The notes below the pieces were generated by a model. That model had not been told where the DNA came from. It worked only from the letters and a program-made list of their open reading frames with translations, and ran no database searches. The position numbers and the translations under genes were made by a program. From VGTK01 sp046327915 (GTDB taxonomy: Bacteria > Desulfobacterota > Binatia > UBA12015): DNA of 64,000 nucleotides. How positions within the stretch are numbered: position 1 is the first letter of the stretch; each line of letters starts with the position of its first letter. Positions 30,414-38,432 of this stretch are shown piece after piece. The stretch lies in the NCBI GenBank assembly GCA_046327915.1, contig JAXLXO010000007.1, positions 124,001-188,000 on the forward strand, given 5' to 3'.

Positions 30414-31391
30414 GCGGACCGCTCCGCGTGCGCGGCGCCGGCGCGCGACAGCGCGAGCAGCATCGACTCGACGTCGATCGGCAGCGCCTCCGCGAGACGC
30501 ACGCCGGCGTCGCGCAATGCGCTCAGATCGCGCAGGACGCGCGCCGCGCCCGGGCTCGCGTCGCGCCGCACCTCGATGCGCGCGAAGCGGCCCATCGCGC
30601 GCGCGCCGTCGACGTAGCCCAGCTCGCGCACGGCGCGCGCGATCGTGCGCGGGTCGTCGCCCCACGCGCGGTACAGCTCGAGCGGCACGCCGGCGCAGAG
30701 CTCGTCCGGCGACCCGATGGCGATCACGCGTCCTTCGTCGAGGTAGACCAGGCGATCGCAGGCCGCGACCTCCTCGAGGTAGCTGGTGCTGATCAGGATC
30801 AGCACGTCATGCTTGCGCTCGGCGAGGATCGACCAGATCTGGTCGCGCGCGACCACGTCCACGCCCGCCGTCGGCTCGTCGAGGATCAGGATGCGCGGGT
30901 TCGGCAGCAGCGCGCAGGTCACCGCGAGCTTCTGCTTCATGCCGCCAGACAGCTTGCCGGCCTGCCGATCCACGAACGGCGCGAGTCCGGTTCGCTCGAG
31001 CACCGGCATCGCGCGGCGCTTCGAGCTCGCGCTGGTCGAGCATGTGCAAAACCGCGCCACGACGCTCGGAGTTCTCGTGCACCGACAGCTCGGGGTAGAG
31101 GCTGAACACCTGCGGCACGTAGCCGAGCAGCTCCTTGAGCCGCGTGACGTCGCCGCGCAGGTCGATGCCGAGCACGTCGGCCTCGTCCGCCTCGACTTCG
31201 AGCAGCCCGGCGAGCGCACGCAGCAGCGTGGTCTTGCCGGCGCCGTCGGGGCCGACCACGCCGACGATCTGCGGTCCCGCGATCTCGAGGTCGACGCCGC
31301 GCAGCGCGGTGCGCTGTCCGTAGTGCTTGACGAGGCGGCGCAGCCGGACGGCCGGCACGTCGCCGTCGCGCTGCTCAGCGGCTCGCGGCAC
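30410..31391 (-). pseudogene. ABC transporter ATPase (first YbhF half), one frameshift
   Basis: The N-terminal part (GVVGPDGAGKTTLLRALAG Walker A, YVPQVFSLYPELSVHEN Q-loop) reads in one frame from GTG 31391 to about 31000. The C-terminal part (LERTGLAPFVDRQAGKLSGGMKQKLAVTCALL signature, RILILDEPTAGVD Walker B, STSYLEE H-loop) reads in the next frame to 30410. The 982-nt span is one base over a multiple of three; dropping one C near 30998 (GATGCCGGTG to GATGCGGTG, minus strand) joins the frames into about 326 residues. All ATPase motifs are otherwise intact, so this may be a sequence error rather than a dead gene. The start overlaps the HlyD gene by 17 nt; GTG 31358 is an alternative. Confidence 0.8.
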
Positions 31392-32427
31392 GCGGCTCGT
31401 CCCCGCCGTGCGATCCGGCGTCCGCGAGCAGGTAGACGTTGCCCTCGGTGCCGGGCTTGAGGAGGGCCGCGTCCTGCAGGACGCGGATCTTGGCGCGATA
31501 GACCTGGCCGACGCGGTCGCCGCGGGTCTCGATCTTCTCCGGCGTGAAGTTTGCCTGGTCGGCGATGAAGCTGATCTCGCCGGGAATCCGGCGACCCGGC
31601 GTGCTGTCGAGCTCGAGCTCGACGCGGCTGCCGACGCGGACATGTCCCATCGACGCGACCGGCAGGTAGACCTGCACGTACTTGTCTTCCGGGTCGAGCA
31701 CGGCGACCACCGGCGATCCCGGCTGCGCGAGCTCGCCCGGCCACACGAACTGCGTCTGCACGACGGTCGGAACGCCCGGCGAGCGAATCTGGTACTTGGC
31801 GCGTGTCACCTCGAGCTCCGCGATCTGCGCCTCGGTCAGCGCCGCGCGCTGGCGCAGCATCTCGAGCTGGCCCTGATTGACGGCGACGTTCCTCTCCTCC
31901 GCCGCGGCCTGCGACAGCAGGTCCTTCGCGCGCGCCAGCGCGGCGCGCGCCTGGTCGCGTCGCGAGCGCGCCTCGTCCACCAGCTGGCCCGTGCTGGCGC
32001 CGGTCTTCGCCAGCTCCGCCTCGCGCGAGAACGTCCGCTCGGCGAGCGTCAGCGCGGACTCGGCCTGTGCGACCTCGGCCCGGCGTGCGTCGACGCCGGT
32101 CTTCCACGTGCTCTCGACCAGCCCGATGCGGCGCGACTGCGTCTCGATGTCGGCCTTCGTCATGTCGAGCTCGCGCTGCTTGGCGGTGATCTTCGCGGCG
32201 ATGTCGCCCTCGTCGAGGCGCGCGACCACGCTGTTCGGCGGCACCGCGGCCCCTTCGGCGAACGCCACCTCGAGGACGCGACCCACGACCTCGCTGCGGA
32301 TGACGCGCTCCTCGCCCTCGACGAAGCCGGTGTAGTACACGGCTCGCGAGTCGCGGCGCACGAACCACACGGCGGCGGCGACCACGGCGACGAGCAGCAC
32401 GACGACTGCGACGAATCCCTTCTTCAT
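31375..32427 (-). CDS. HlyD-family membrane fusion protein, YbhG-like
   Basis: 350-residue periplasmic adaptor: N-terminal membrane anchor (residues 4-24), biotinyl-lipoyl-like half-motifs around SEVVGRVLEVAFAEGAAVPPNSVVARLDEGDI, a long coiled-coil hairpin (about 75-190) with many Ala/Glu/Arg heptads, and a beta-barrel region GSRVELELDSTPGRRIPGEI. It bridges the inner-membrane ABC-2 exporter to the TolC-like channel. Start ATG 32427 has GAGGA upstream and follows the outer-membrane gene by 7 nt. Confidence 0.93.
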   Translation of the reverse strand: MKKGFVAVVVLLVAVVAAAVWFVRRDSRAVYYTGFVEGEERVIRSEVVGRVLEVAFAEGAAVPPNSVVARLDEGDIAAKITAKQRELDMTKADIETQSRRIGLVESTWKTGVDARRAEVAQAESALTLAERTFSREAELAKTGASTGQLVDEARSRRDQARAALARAKDLLSQAAAEERNVAVNQGQLEMLRQRAALTEAQIAELEVTRAKYQIRSPGVPTVVQTQFVWPGELAQPGSPVVAVLDPEDKYVQVYLPVASMGHVRVGSRVELELDSTPGRRIPGEISFIADQANFTPEKIETRGDRVGQVYRAKIRVLQDAALLKPGTEGNVYLLADAGSHGGDEPRAASR

Positions 32428-32434
32428 CGTGTCC

Positions 32435-33964
32435 TCATCCCCGGCCGCCCGCGACGAGATCGTCGATCGGCAGTCCCATGAGCCGCTGCAGCGCCGCGCG
32501 CCGCGTGTGCGCCTGATAGAGCGCGGTGGCGAGCGTCGCGCGCTGCTCCGCGAGCAGGCGCTCGGCGATCAGCACGTCGTCGCTCTGCGCGCGTCCGACG
32601 TCGAACTGCTGCTCGCGGATGCGCAGGTTCTCCTCGGCCTGTCCGAGCGCGCGCTGCGCGGTCGCGTAGGCCGCGAGGCGCTCCGCCGTCGCGAGCTGTG
32701 CCGCGCGGACCGCCGCTTCGAGATCGCGCAGCTGGCGCTGGGTCGCGAGCCGGTTCTTGTCGGCGAGGATGCGCGCCTCGCTGATCTGCGCCTCGCGCCG
32801 CGTGTCGGTGCCGAGATCCCACGTGAAGCCGGCGAAGCCGGAGCCGATCTGCGTCGGCGTCAGGATGTCGCTGGTCGAGTAGTCCATCCCGCCGCCGGCG
32901 CCGAAGCGCGGCAGTCGGCTGCGCTCGAGCGCGATCGCGGTGTTCTCGAGGCGCTGCTGCTCCTCGAGCAGCGACAGCAGGATCGGGTTGTGCTCGTACG
33001 TCTGCGCGAGAGCGTCCTCGACGGTCGGAATCCCGGGCGGCGTGGTGACGTCGGCGAGTCGCGCCGGCTCGTTCACCGCGACGCCGATCACCTGGTTGAA
33101 CCCCCAGCGCGCCTGCTCGATCGCGAGGTCGCGTGCGAGCAGGCTCTGCTCGGCCGTCTGCAGCGCGACCTGCACGGTCAGGAGATCGTTCTTGGTGAGA
33201 CGCTCCTGGTCGTAGCGGGCCTGCGCGATGCCGACCTGCGTGCGGTAGACGGCGATCGTCTGCTCGGTGACGGTGCGCAGCCGCCGCGTCTCGAGCAGCT
33301 GGAAGTAGCCCTGCACGACGGCGAGCTGCTCGTCGAGCGTCGTCGCCCAGACGCGTGCGCGCTCGCCGCGATAGCCCGCCTGCGCGGCCTCGAGCGTGTG
33401 CTTCAGCTCGCCGGTGAAGTCGAGCGGGAAGTAGATGTTTGCATTGACCGTGCCGGCCTGCTGGTCGCGAACCTTCACCTCGGGCTTCGCGACACCGGGC
33501 GGCAGGAGACCGCTCGGCAGCTCGACGTTGGTCGTCTGCGCGCTGCTGTACCAGGTGTAGCGCGACTGTGCGGTGGTGGTCGGCAGGAAGCGGCCGCGCA
33601 CGTCGGCGACGCGCTCGGCGCTCGCCTCGAGCTGCTGCTGCGCCTCGGCGATGCGGCGGTTGCCGCGCGCCGCGAGCGCGAGCGCAGACGGCAGGTCGAG
33701 CGGGTGTGCGTCGTCGCGGCCGGCCTTCGACGCCGCCTCCTGGGCGGCGTCCGCGTCGGTCGTTCCGCTGGCGGCGGGCGACGTCGCCGGGCTCAGCGCG
33801 GCGCTCTGCAGACGGGCCATCTCGTCGCGCCTGCGCTCCGCGTCCCAGCCGCCATCGCCGTCCGGACGCGTGAACCACGCGCAGCCCGGCAGCAGCGCGC
33901 ACGCGAGCAGGGACGCACCGAGCGCGCGCCGGACGGTGCGGATGCGGCGGGGCTCAGCTCGCAC
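32435..33964 (-). CDS. TolC-family outer-membrane efflux lipoprotein
   Basis: 509-residue outer membrane factor with signal peptide and lipobox (LLPGC near residue 28), then two OEP repeats of long alpha-helical coiled coils (about 80-490) with the family segments SRYTWYSS, ARYDQERLTKNDLL and ANLRIREQQFDVGRAQSDDVL. It gives the efflux pump its own exit channel, whereas E. coli YbhGFSR borrows the genomic TolC. Start GTG 33964 lies 11 nt inside the end of the tetR gene, so it is probably translationally coupled. Confidence 0.92.
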   Translation of the reverse strand: MRAEPRRIRTVRRALGASLLACALLPGCAWFTRPDGDGGWDAERRRDEMARLQSAALSPATSPAASGTTDADAAQEAASKAGRDDAHPLDLPSALALAARGNRRIAEAQQQLEASAERVADVRGRFLPTTTAQSRYTWYSSAQTTNVELPSGLLPPGVAKPEVKVRDQQAGTVNANIYFPLDFTGELKHTLEAAQAGYRGERARVWATTLDEQLAVVQGYFQLLETRRLRTVTEQTIAVYRTQVGIAQARYDQERLTKNDLLTVQVALQTAEQSLLARDLAIEQARWGFNQVIGVAVNEPARLADVTTPPGIPTVEDALAQTYEHNPILLSLLEEQQRLENTAIALERSRLPRFGAGGGMDYSTSDILTPTQIGSGFAGFTWDLGTDTRREAQISEARILADKNRLATQRQLRDLEAAVRAAQLATAERLAAYATAQRALGQAEENLRIREQQFDVGRAQSDDVLIAERLLAEQRATLATALYQAHTRRAALQRLMGLPIDDLVAGGRG

Positions 33965-34631
33965 GGCGGGCCCTTCCGCGCCGGCGCTCGGCGAGACGGT
34001 CCATGCCGCCGAGCGAGAAGTCGAGGATGTGCGCCGCGAGCTGGCGTCCGAAGCCGCGCGGATACTCGTCGCGTCCCATGAAGCGCAGCACCGCGGGGCG
34101 CATCACGTGGTAGAAGAGAACCTGCCCGACCATGCTGAACGAGCAGCGGTCGATGTCCCCCACCGGCAGCGACGGATAGAGGTGCCGGTAGATCACGCGC
34201 ATCTCCTCCATCTGCGGACGGATGAACTCGTCGACGATGTTCGGCAGCGCGGCACTCGGGTCGCACATCTCGCGCTGGATGAGCTTGCCGTAGACGCTCG
34301 GCGGCGGCCCGACGAGGATCTCGAGCATCGTGACGAGGCGGACCTCGATCAGGCGCTCCAGGTCCGCGCGCGACAGCCGCTGCAGCTCGGCGGTCGTGGG
34401 CACGGCGGCGCGCTTCGCGAGCCGGTCGCGGATCGCCGCGAACTGCGTGCGCAGCACCTCGAGGTAGAGCGCCTCCTTCGAGCCGAAGTGGTAGTTCGCG
34501 GCCGCGACGTTCGCGCCCGCGGCCCCCGCGATGTCGCGCACCGTCGCGCCGTGCAGGCCCGTCGCCGCGAAGAGCTCGCTGCCCGCGCGCAGCAGGCGCT
34601 CGCGCGTGTCCCGGTCGTCCCGTGCCGCCAC
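33954..34631 (-). CDS. TetR-family regulator, CecR (YbiH)-like
   Basis: 225-residue repressor. N-terminal TetR helix-turn-helix (TRERLLRAGSELFAATGLHGATVRDIAGAAGANVAAANYHFGSKEALY, residues about 8-55) and a CecR/YbiH-type C-terminal ligand domain (REMCDPSAALPNIVDEFIRP). Start GTG 34631 lies right at the edge of a symmetric operator, with a TTGACT -35 element 32-37 nt upstream; the transcript would then begin at or next to the GTG, so the gene may be leaderless. First gene of the efflux operon that follows on the same strand, as in E. coli cecR-ybhGFSR. Confidence 0.92.
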   Translation of the reverse strand: MAARDDRDTRERLLRAGSELFAATGLHGATVRDIAGAAGANVAAANYHFGSKEALYLEVLRTQFAAIRDRLAKRAAVPTTAELQRLSRADLERLIEVRLVTMLEILVGPPPSVYGKLIQREMCDPSAALPNIVDEFIRPQMEEMRVIYRHLYPSLPVGDIDRCSFSMVGQVLFYHVMRPAVLRFMGRDEYPRGFGRQLAAHILDFSLGGMDRLAERRRGRARRAS

Positions 34632-34632
34632 G

Positions 34633-34657
34633 AAACGGATGTTTGAAACAAGTGTTT
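34633..34657. promoter_or_regulatory. Symmetric TetR operator at the tetR start
   Basis: Sequence has the pattern AAAC-N4-GTTT-N-AAAC-N4-GTTT, symmetric about base 34645, so it contains two nested dyads as expected for a TetR dimer (or pair of dimers). On the minus strand, TTGACT at 34668-34663 is a good -35 element and the matching -10 region (34645-34639) falls inside the operator, so binding would block tetR and efflux transcription. Confidence 0.7.
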
Positions 34658-34712
34658 AGCCGAGTCAAGCGGCCCGCACGCCGCGGGTCCGCGATCTGGG
34701 GCGCGCGCCGCC

Positions 34713-34725
34713 GCGTTTGAAACGC
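34713..34725. promoter_or_regulatory. Second operator-like palindrome before the methyltransferase
   Basis: GCGTTTGAAACGC is a perfect 13-bp dyad sharing the core GTTTGAAAC with the tetR-proximal operator (34641-34649). It lies 26 nt before the methyltransferase start codon, placing that gene plausibly under the same repressor. Confidence 0.6.
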
Positions 34726-34751
34726 AACCGGTCCGTGGGCAGAGTCGCCCG

Positions 34752-35783
34752 ATGCCGACCAAGCACCGCCGTCCCGCCGCCCAGGAGCAGATGCTCGGCC
34801 TGATCTCGGGCTACTGGATCTCGCAGCTCGTCTTCGTCGCGGCTCGCCTCGGCATCGCCGACGAGATCGCGAAGCGCGGACCCGCGACACCGGCGGCGCT
34901 CGCGAAGCGCACCGGTGCCGACGCGGGCTACCTCGGCCGCGTGCTGCGCGCGCTGGCGAGCGTCGGCATGTTCGCCGAGGGAGCGGGCGGGAAGTTCCGG
35001 CTCACTCCGCTCGCGCAGACGCTGCGCAGCGACCGTCCCGGCTCGCTGCGCTCCTTCGCCCTCATGATGGTCGACGACTACAACTGGCAGGCCTGGGGCA
35101 CGCTCGCCGATGGCGTGACCGGCGGCGGGACGCCGTTCGAGACCCACTTCGGCATGCCCATCTTCACCTGGCTGCACCAGCATCCGGAGCAGGAGCGCAC
35201 GTTCGCCGCGTCGATGGCGAGCATCTCCGGGACGGAGAACGCGGCGGTCGCGAAGGCCTACCCGTTCGGCGAGCTCGACCGTCTGGTCGACGTCGGCGGC
35301 GCGCACGGACACCTCCTCGCAACGATTCTCGGGCGCCACAGGAAGCTGCGCGGCGTGCTGTACGACCAGCCGCAGGTGGTCGCGAGCGCCGCCAACAGCG
35401 GCTTTCTCGCCACGCCGGAGCTGCGCCGGCGCAGCGAGGTCATCGGTGGCGACTTCTTCGCGTCGGTGCCGTCGGGCGCCGACGGCTACGTGATGAAGTA
35501 CATCCTGCACGACTGGGACGACGACGAGTGCACGCGGATCCTCACGCACTGCCGCGAGGCGATGGATCCGCACGGCCGCGTGCTGGTCGTCGAGCACGTG
35601 ATCCCGCCCGGCAACGACGTGAACTGGGGCAAGCTGCTCGACATCAACATGCTCGTCCTCACCGGCGGGCAGGAGCGCACGAAGGAGCAGTTCACGAAGC
35701 TGTTCGCGCGCTCCGGGCTGAAGCTGAAGCGCGTCGTGCCGACTTCGTGCCCGCTGAGCGTCCTGGAAGCCGTCCGCGCCTGA
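34752..35783 (+). CDS. SAM-dependent O-methyltransferase (dimerising, Methyltransf_2)
   Basis: 343-residue small-molecule O-methyltransferase. N-terminal winged-helix dimerisation domain (residues 10-100, LVFVAARLGIADEIAKRGPAT), then the Rossmann SAM-binding domain with LVDVGGAHGHLLA, the GDFFASVPSGADGYVMKYILHDWDD segment carrying the presumptive catalytic His, and a C-terminal SVLEAV. These enzymes methylate phenolic or polyketide hydroxyls. It diverges from the TetR-efflux operon over 120 nt that hold two copies of one operator core, so self-resistance by methylation plus export is a reasonable idea. No biosynthetic gene is nearby. Confidence 0.92.
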   Translation: MPTKHRRPAAQEQMLGLISGYWISQLVFVAARLGIADEIAKRGPATPAALAKRTGADAGYLGRVLRALASVGMFAEGAGGKFRLTPLAQTLRSDRPGSLRSFALMMVDDYNWQAWGTLADGVTGGGTPFETHFGMPIFTWLHQHPEQERTFAASMASISGTENAAVAKAYPFGELDRLVDVGGAHGHLLATILGRHRKLRGVLYDQPQVVASAANSGFLATPELRRRSEVIGGDFFASVPSGADGYVMKYILHDWDDDECTRILTHCREAMDPHGRVLVVEHVIPPGNDVNWGKLLDINMLVLTGGQERTKEQFTKLFARSGLKLKRVVPTSCPLSVLEAVRA

Positions 35784-35796
35784 CGCGCGGCGGCTC

Positions 35797-36627
35797 TCAG
35801 CGCAGCATCTCGACCGGCAGCAGCGTGCGGTAGGTCGTCGGCGTCTCGAAGCCCATGCGCGCGTAGACCTTCTCGCCGAGCGGCGATGCCTGCAGGTTCG
35901 CGATCGCGAGGCCGCGCGCAAAGCCGTCCGCGAGCACGGCGGAGGTCGCGCCCTCGGCGAGACGGCGCCCGAAGTGCGTCGGCTTCGTCCACACCCAGCC
36001 GACGCCGGCGACGCCGTGCGACGCGTAGAGGATCGCGCCGGTCACCGGCTCGCCGTCCTGCCAGCCCATGTACGCCTGCACCGTCGGGTTCGAGACGCCG
36101 TCGAGGCGCTCGAAGAACGAGCGGATGGTCGCGGGCTTCGTGCCGTAGATCGCGAAGGCGTCGGCGACGCGCTCGCCGAAGATCTGCACCTCGTCCTCGC
36201 TCGTGACCGGCCGGATCTCGACGCCCACCGCCTCCGGCGTCACGGGCCGGAAGCGCTCGCGCGCCAGGCGCATCGCGGGGGTCGCGTAGACGAAGCGGTA
36301 GCCACCCTGCTCGAGTTCGGGCTCGAGATGCTGATCCTCGTGCCCACGGAGGAAGATGCAGTGCTTGCGTCCGAGCGCGCGACAGTTGCGCTCGACGACC
36401 TCGAGGACCCGCGCCGCCGTCGTCGGGCCGTGCACCATCACCGGATTGTGGATCGCGGCGCCGCCCGGACCGTGGATGACGGTCACGGACTCGTAGTCGT
36501 GGGCCTCGCCTCCTGAGACGTGCCGCACGTGCTGGCGGTACATCTCGACGAAGTTGAGGTCCATCAGGCGCAGGAGCCGCGCGCGCTCCGCGCCTGCTCC
36601 CGCGCCGATGGTACCGTCCGCGCTCAA
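35797..36627 (-). CDS. GNAT-family acetyltransferase
   Basis: 276-residue protein; the N-terminal half (to about 150) has no recognised motif, and the C-terminal half is a GNAT fold with AYMGWQDGEPVTGAILYASHGVAGVGWVWTKPTHFGRRLAEGATSAVL and the ARMGF-type end of the family. Substrate unknown. The start is uncertain: a TTG at 36627 overlaps the acyl-CoA dehydrogenase stop by 4 nt and keeps the helix ERARLLRLMDLNFVEMYR intact, while ATG 36564 would cut that helix and give 255 residues. Lies downstream of the acyl-CoA dehydrogenase in the same transcript. Confidence 0.8.
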   Translation of the reverse strand: MSADGTIGAGAGAERARLLRLMDLNFVEMYRQHVRHVSGGEAHDYESVTVIHGPGGAAIHNPVMVHGPTTAARVLEVVERNCRALGRKHCIFLRGHEDQHLEPELEQGGYRFVYATPAMRLARERFRPVTPEAVGVEIRPVTSEDEVQIFGERVADAFAIYGTKPATIRSFFERLDGVSNPTVQAYMGWQDGEPVTGAILYASHGVAGVGWVWTKPTHFGRRLAEGATSAVLADGFARGLAIANLQASPLGEKVYARMGFETPTTYRTLLPVEMLR

Positions 36628-37814
36628 TCCGGCAGACCGAGGACGCGCTTCGCGATGATGTTGAGCTGCACCTCGGAGGTGCCGCCCTCGATCGAGTTGC
36701 CGCGCGAGCGCAGCCAGTCGCGCGTCACGCGGATCTCGTCGTCGCTGAAGCCCTCGCCCTCCCAGCCGAGACCCTGCGGACCCGCGATCTGCACCATCAG
36801 CTCGCGCTTCCGCATGTTCAGCTCGGTGCCGTAGAGCTTGAAGATCGAGGTCTCGGGACCGGGCTTGTGGCCGGCCTTCATGCCGTCGCGCGAGCGCGCC
36901 AGCGTGAGCTCGAAGCAGCGCCGGTCGACCTCGAGCTGCGAGATCCTGTCGCGCAGGACGGGGTCCGCGAGGCGGCCGTTCTCGACGTCGAGGTACTCGC
37001 GCGCGTAGTCCGGCAGCGAGTCGCCGCTGGTGGTGCGGTCCGACGTGCCCATGCCGGCGATCATCGTGCGCTCGTGGCCGAGCAGCGCCTTGGCCATCGT
37101 CCAGCCACCGTTCACGCGGCCGACGACGTTGCGCCGTGGCACGCGCACGTCGCCGAGGAAGGTCTCGCAGAAGGGCGACGCGCCGCTGATCAGCCGGATC
37201 GGGCGCACCGACACGCCGGGCGTGCTCATGTCGAGCAGCAGGAACGTGATGCCCTCGTGCTTCGGCGCCTCGGTGTCCGTGCGCACGAGGATGAACATCC
37301 AGTCCGCCTTGTCGGCGTAGGACGTCCACACCTTCTGGCCGTTCAGGACGAAGTCGTCGCCGTCGACCACCGCGCGCGTCTGCAGGCTCGCGAGGTCCGA
37401 TCCGGCGCCGGGCTCGGAGTAGCCCTGGCACCAGCGCACCTCGCCGCGGATGATGCGCGGCAGGTGCTCGCGGCGCAGTTCCTCGGAGCCCTCCTGCAGC
37501 AGCAGCGGGCCGATCATCGAGAGCCCGAAGCCGATCAGCGGCGGACGCAGACCGAGGCTCGCCATCTCCTGCGACAGCACGCGCGCCTCGTGGCGGTCGA
37601 GGCCGCCGCCGCCGTACTCCTTCGGCCACGTCGGCGCCGTCCAGCCGCGGCTCGCCATGACGTCGAGCCACTGCTTGACGCCCGGGTCGTACTCGACCTT
37701 CCGGCCGCCCCAGCACAGGTCGTCGGTCGACGGCACGGGCTCGTACGCGATCTTGGGCGCGTTCTTCTCGAGCCAGGCGCGGGTCTCGCGGCGGAACGTC
37801 TCGAGGTCGGCCAT
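36624..37814 (-). CDS. Acyl-CoA dehydrogenase
   Basis: 396-residue FAD-dependent acyl-CoA dehydrogenase catalysing alpha,beta-desaturation of an acyl-CoA. All three domains are visible: N-terminal helical part, middle beta domain with QGYSEPGAGSDLASLQT and the NGQKVWTSYADKADWMFILVRT flavin-binding strand, and the C-terminal helical domain ending GNSIEGGTSEVQLNIIAKRVLGLP, with the likely catalytic Glu in the IEGGT motif. Closest in style to actinobacterial FadE17-type enzymes of lipid or sterol breakdown. Start ATG 37814 follows GGAGACGACG, and Bcp ends 10 nt upstream on the same strand. Confidence 0.93.
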   Translation of the reverse strand: MADLETFRRETRAWLEKNAPKIAYEPVPSTDDLCWGGRKVEYDPGVKQWLDVMASRGWTAPTWPKEYGGGGLDRHEARVLSQEMASLGLRPPLIGFGLSMIGPLLLQEGSEELRREHLPRIIRGEVRWCQGYSEPGAGSDLASLQTRAVVDGDDFVLNGQKVWTSYADKADWMFILVRTDTEAPKHEGITFLLLDMSTPGVSVRPIRLISGASPFCETFLGDVRVPRRNVVGRVNGGWTMAKALLGHERTMIAGMGTSDRTTSGDSLPDYAREYLDVENGRLADPVLRDRISQLEVDRRCFELTLARSRDGMKAGHKPGPETSIFKLYGTELNMRKRELMVQIAGPQGLGWEGEGFSDDEIRVTRDWLRSRGNSIEGGTSEVQLNIIAKRVLGLPD

Positions 37815-37824
37815 CGTCGTCTCC

Positions 37825-38298
37825 TCAGTCGAGCTCGCGCACGACGTTCAGCACCTGCTCGGGGTGCTTCTCGGCGCTCGCGACGCGCGCCCAGTGCTTC
37901 TTCACCTTGCCGTCCTTGCCGATCAGCACGGTCGAGCGGATCACGCCGACGGTCTTCTTGCCGTACAGCATCTTCTCGCCGTAGGCGCCGTAGGCCGTCA
38001 TGACCTTGCGATCGGTGTCGGAGAGCAGCGGGAAGTTGAGCTTGTACTTGCCGATGAACTTCTGGTGCGACTCGCCGGAGTCGGCGCTCACGCCGAGCAC
38101 GGCGGTGCCGAGCTTGACGAGCTCCTTGTTGAAGTCGCGGAAGCCGCAGGCCTCCTTGGTGCAGCCCGGGGTGTCGTCCTTCGGGTAGAAGTAGAGCACG
38201 ACGTTCTGCTTGCCCTTGAAGTCCGCGAGCGAGACGACGTTGCCGTCCTGGTCCTTCAGCTTGAACGCGGGCGCGGCCTTCCCTTCCTCGATCGGCAT
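37825..38298 (-). CDS. bcp: Thiol peroxidase Bcp (peroxiredoxin Q)
   Basis: 157-residue peroxiredoxin reducing hydroperoxides. Peroxidatic Cys46 in TPGCTKEACGFRD and a resolving Cys51 five residues on give the atypical 2-Cys arrangement of PrxQ. SLADFKGKQNVVLYFYPKDD and GVIRSTVLIGKDG are family-typical. ATG 38298 has a GGAGG 6-7 nt upstream. Probably protects against peroxides and may share a transcript with the acyl-CoA dehydrogenase gene 10 nt downstream. Confidence 0.94.
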   Translation of the reverse strand: MPIEEGKAAPAFKLKDQDGNVVSLADFKGKQNVVLYFYPKDDTPGCTKEACGFRDFNKELVKLGTAVLGVSADSGESHQKFIGKYKLNFPLLSDTDRKVMTAYGAYGEKMLYGKKTVGVIRSTVLIGKDGKVKKHWARVASAEKHPEQVLNVVRELD

Positions 38299-38432
38299 GA
38301 TTCCTCCGTGCTCCCTCGTCTGCGGGGTGATTCGGCGCCCGATCATATGCGCCGAGGGGGCGGTTGCAAGGAAGCCGGGACGCCGCGGGACGCGGCTTGC
38401 ACGGTGCGAGACCGCGCGGCTAGGTGTGCCGG

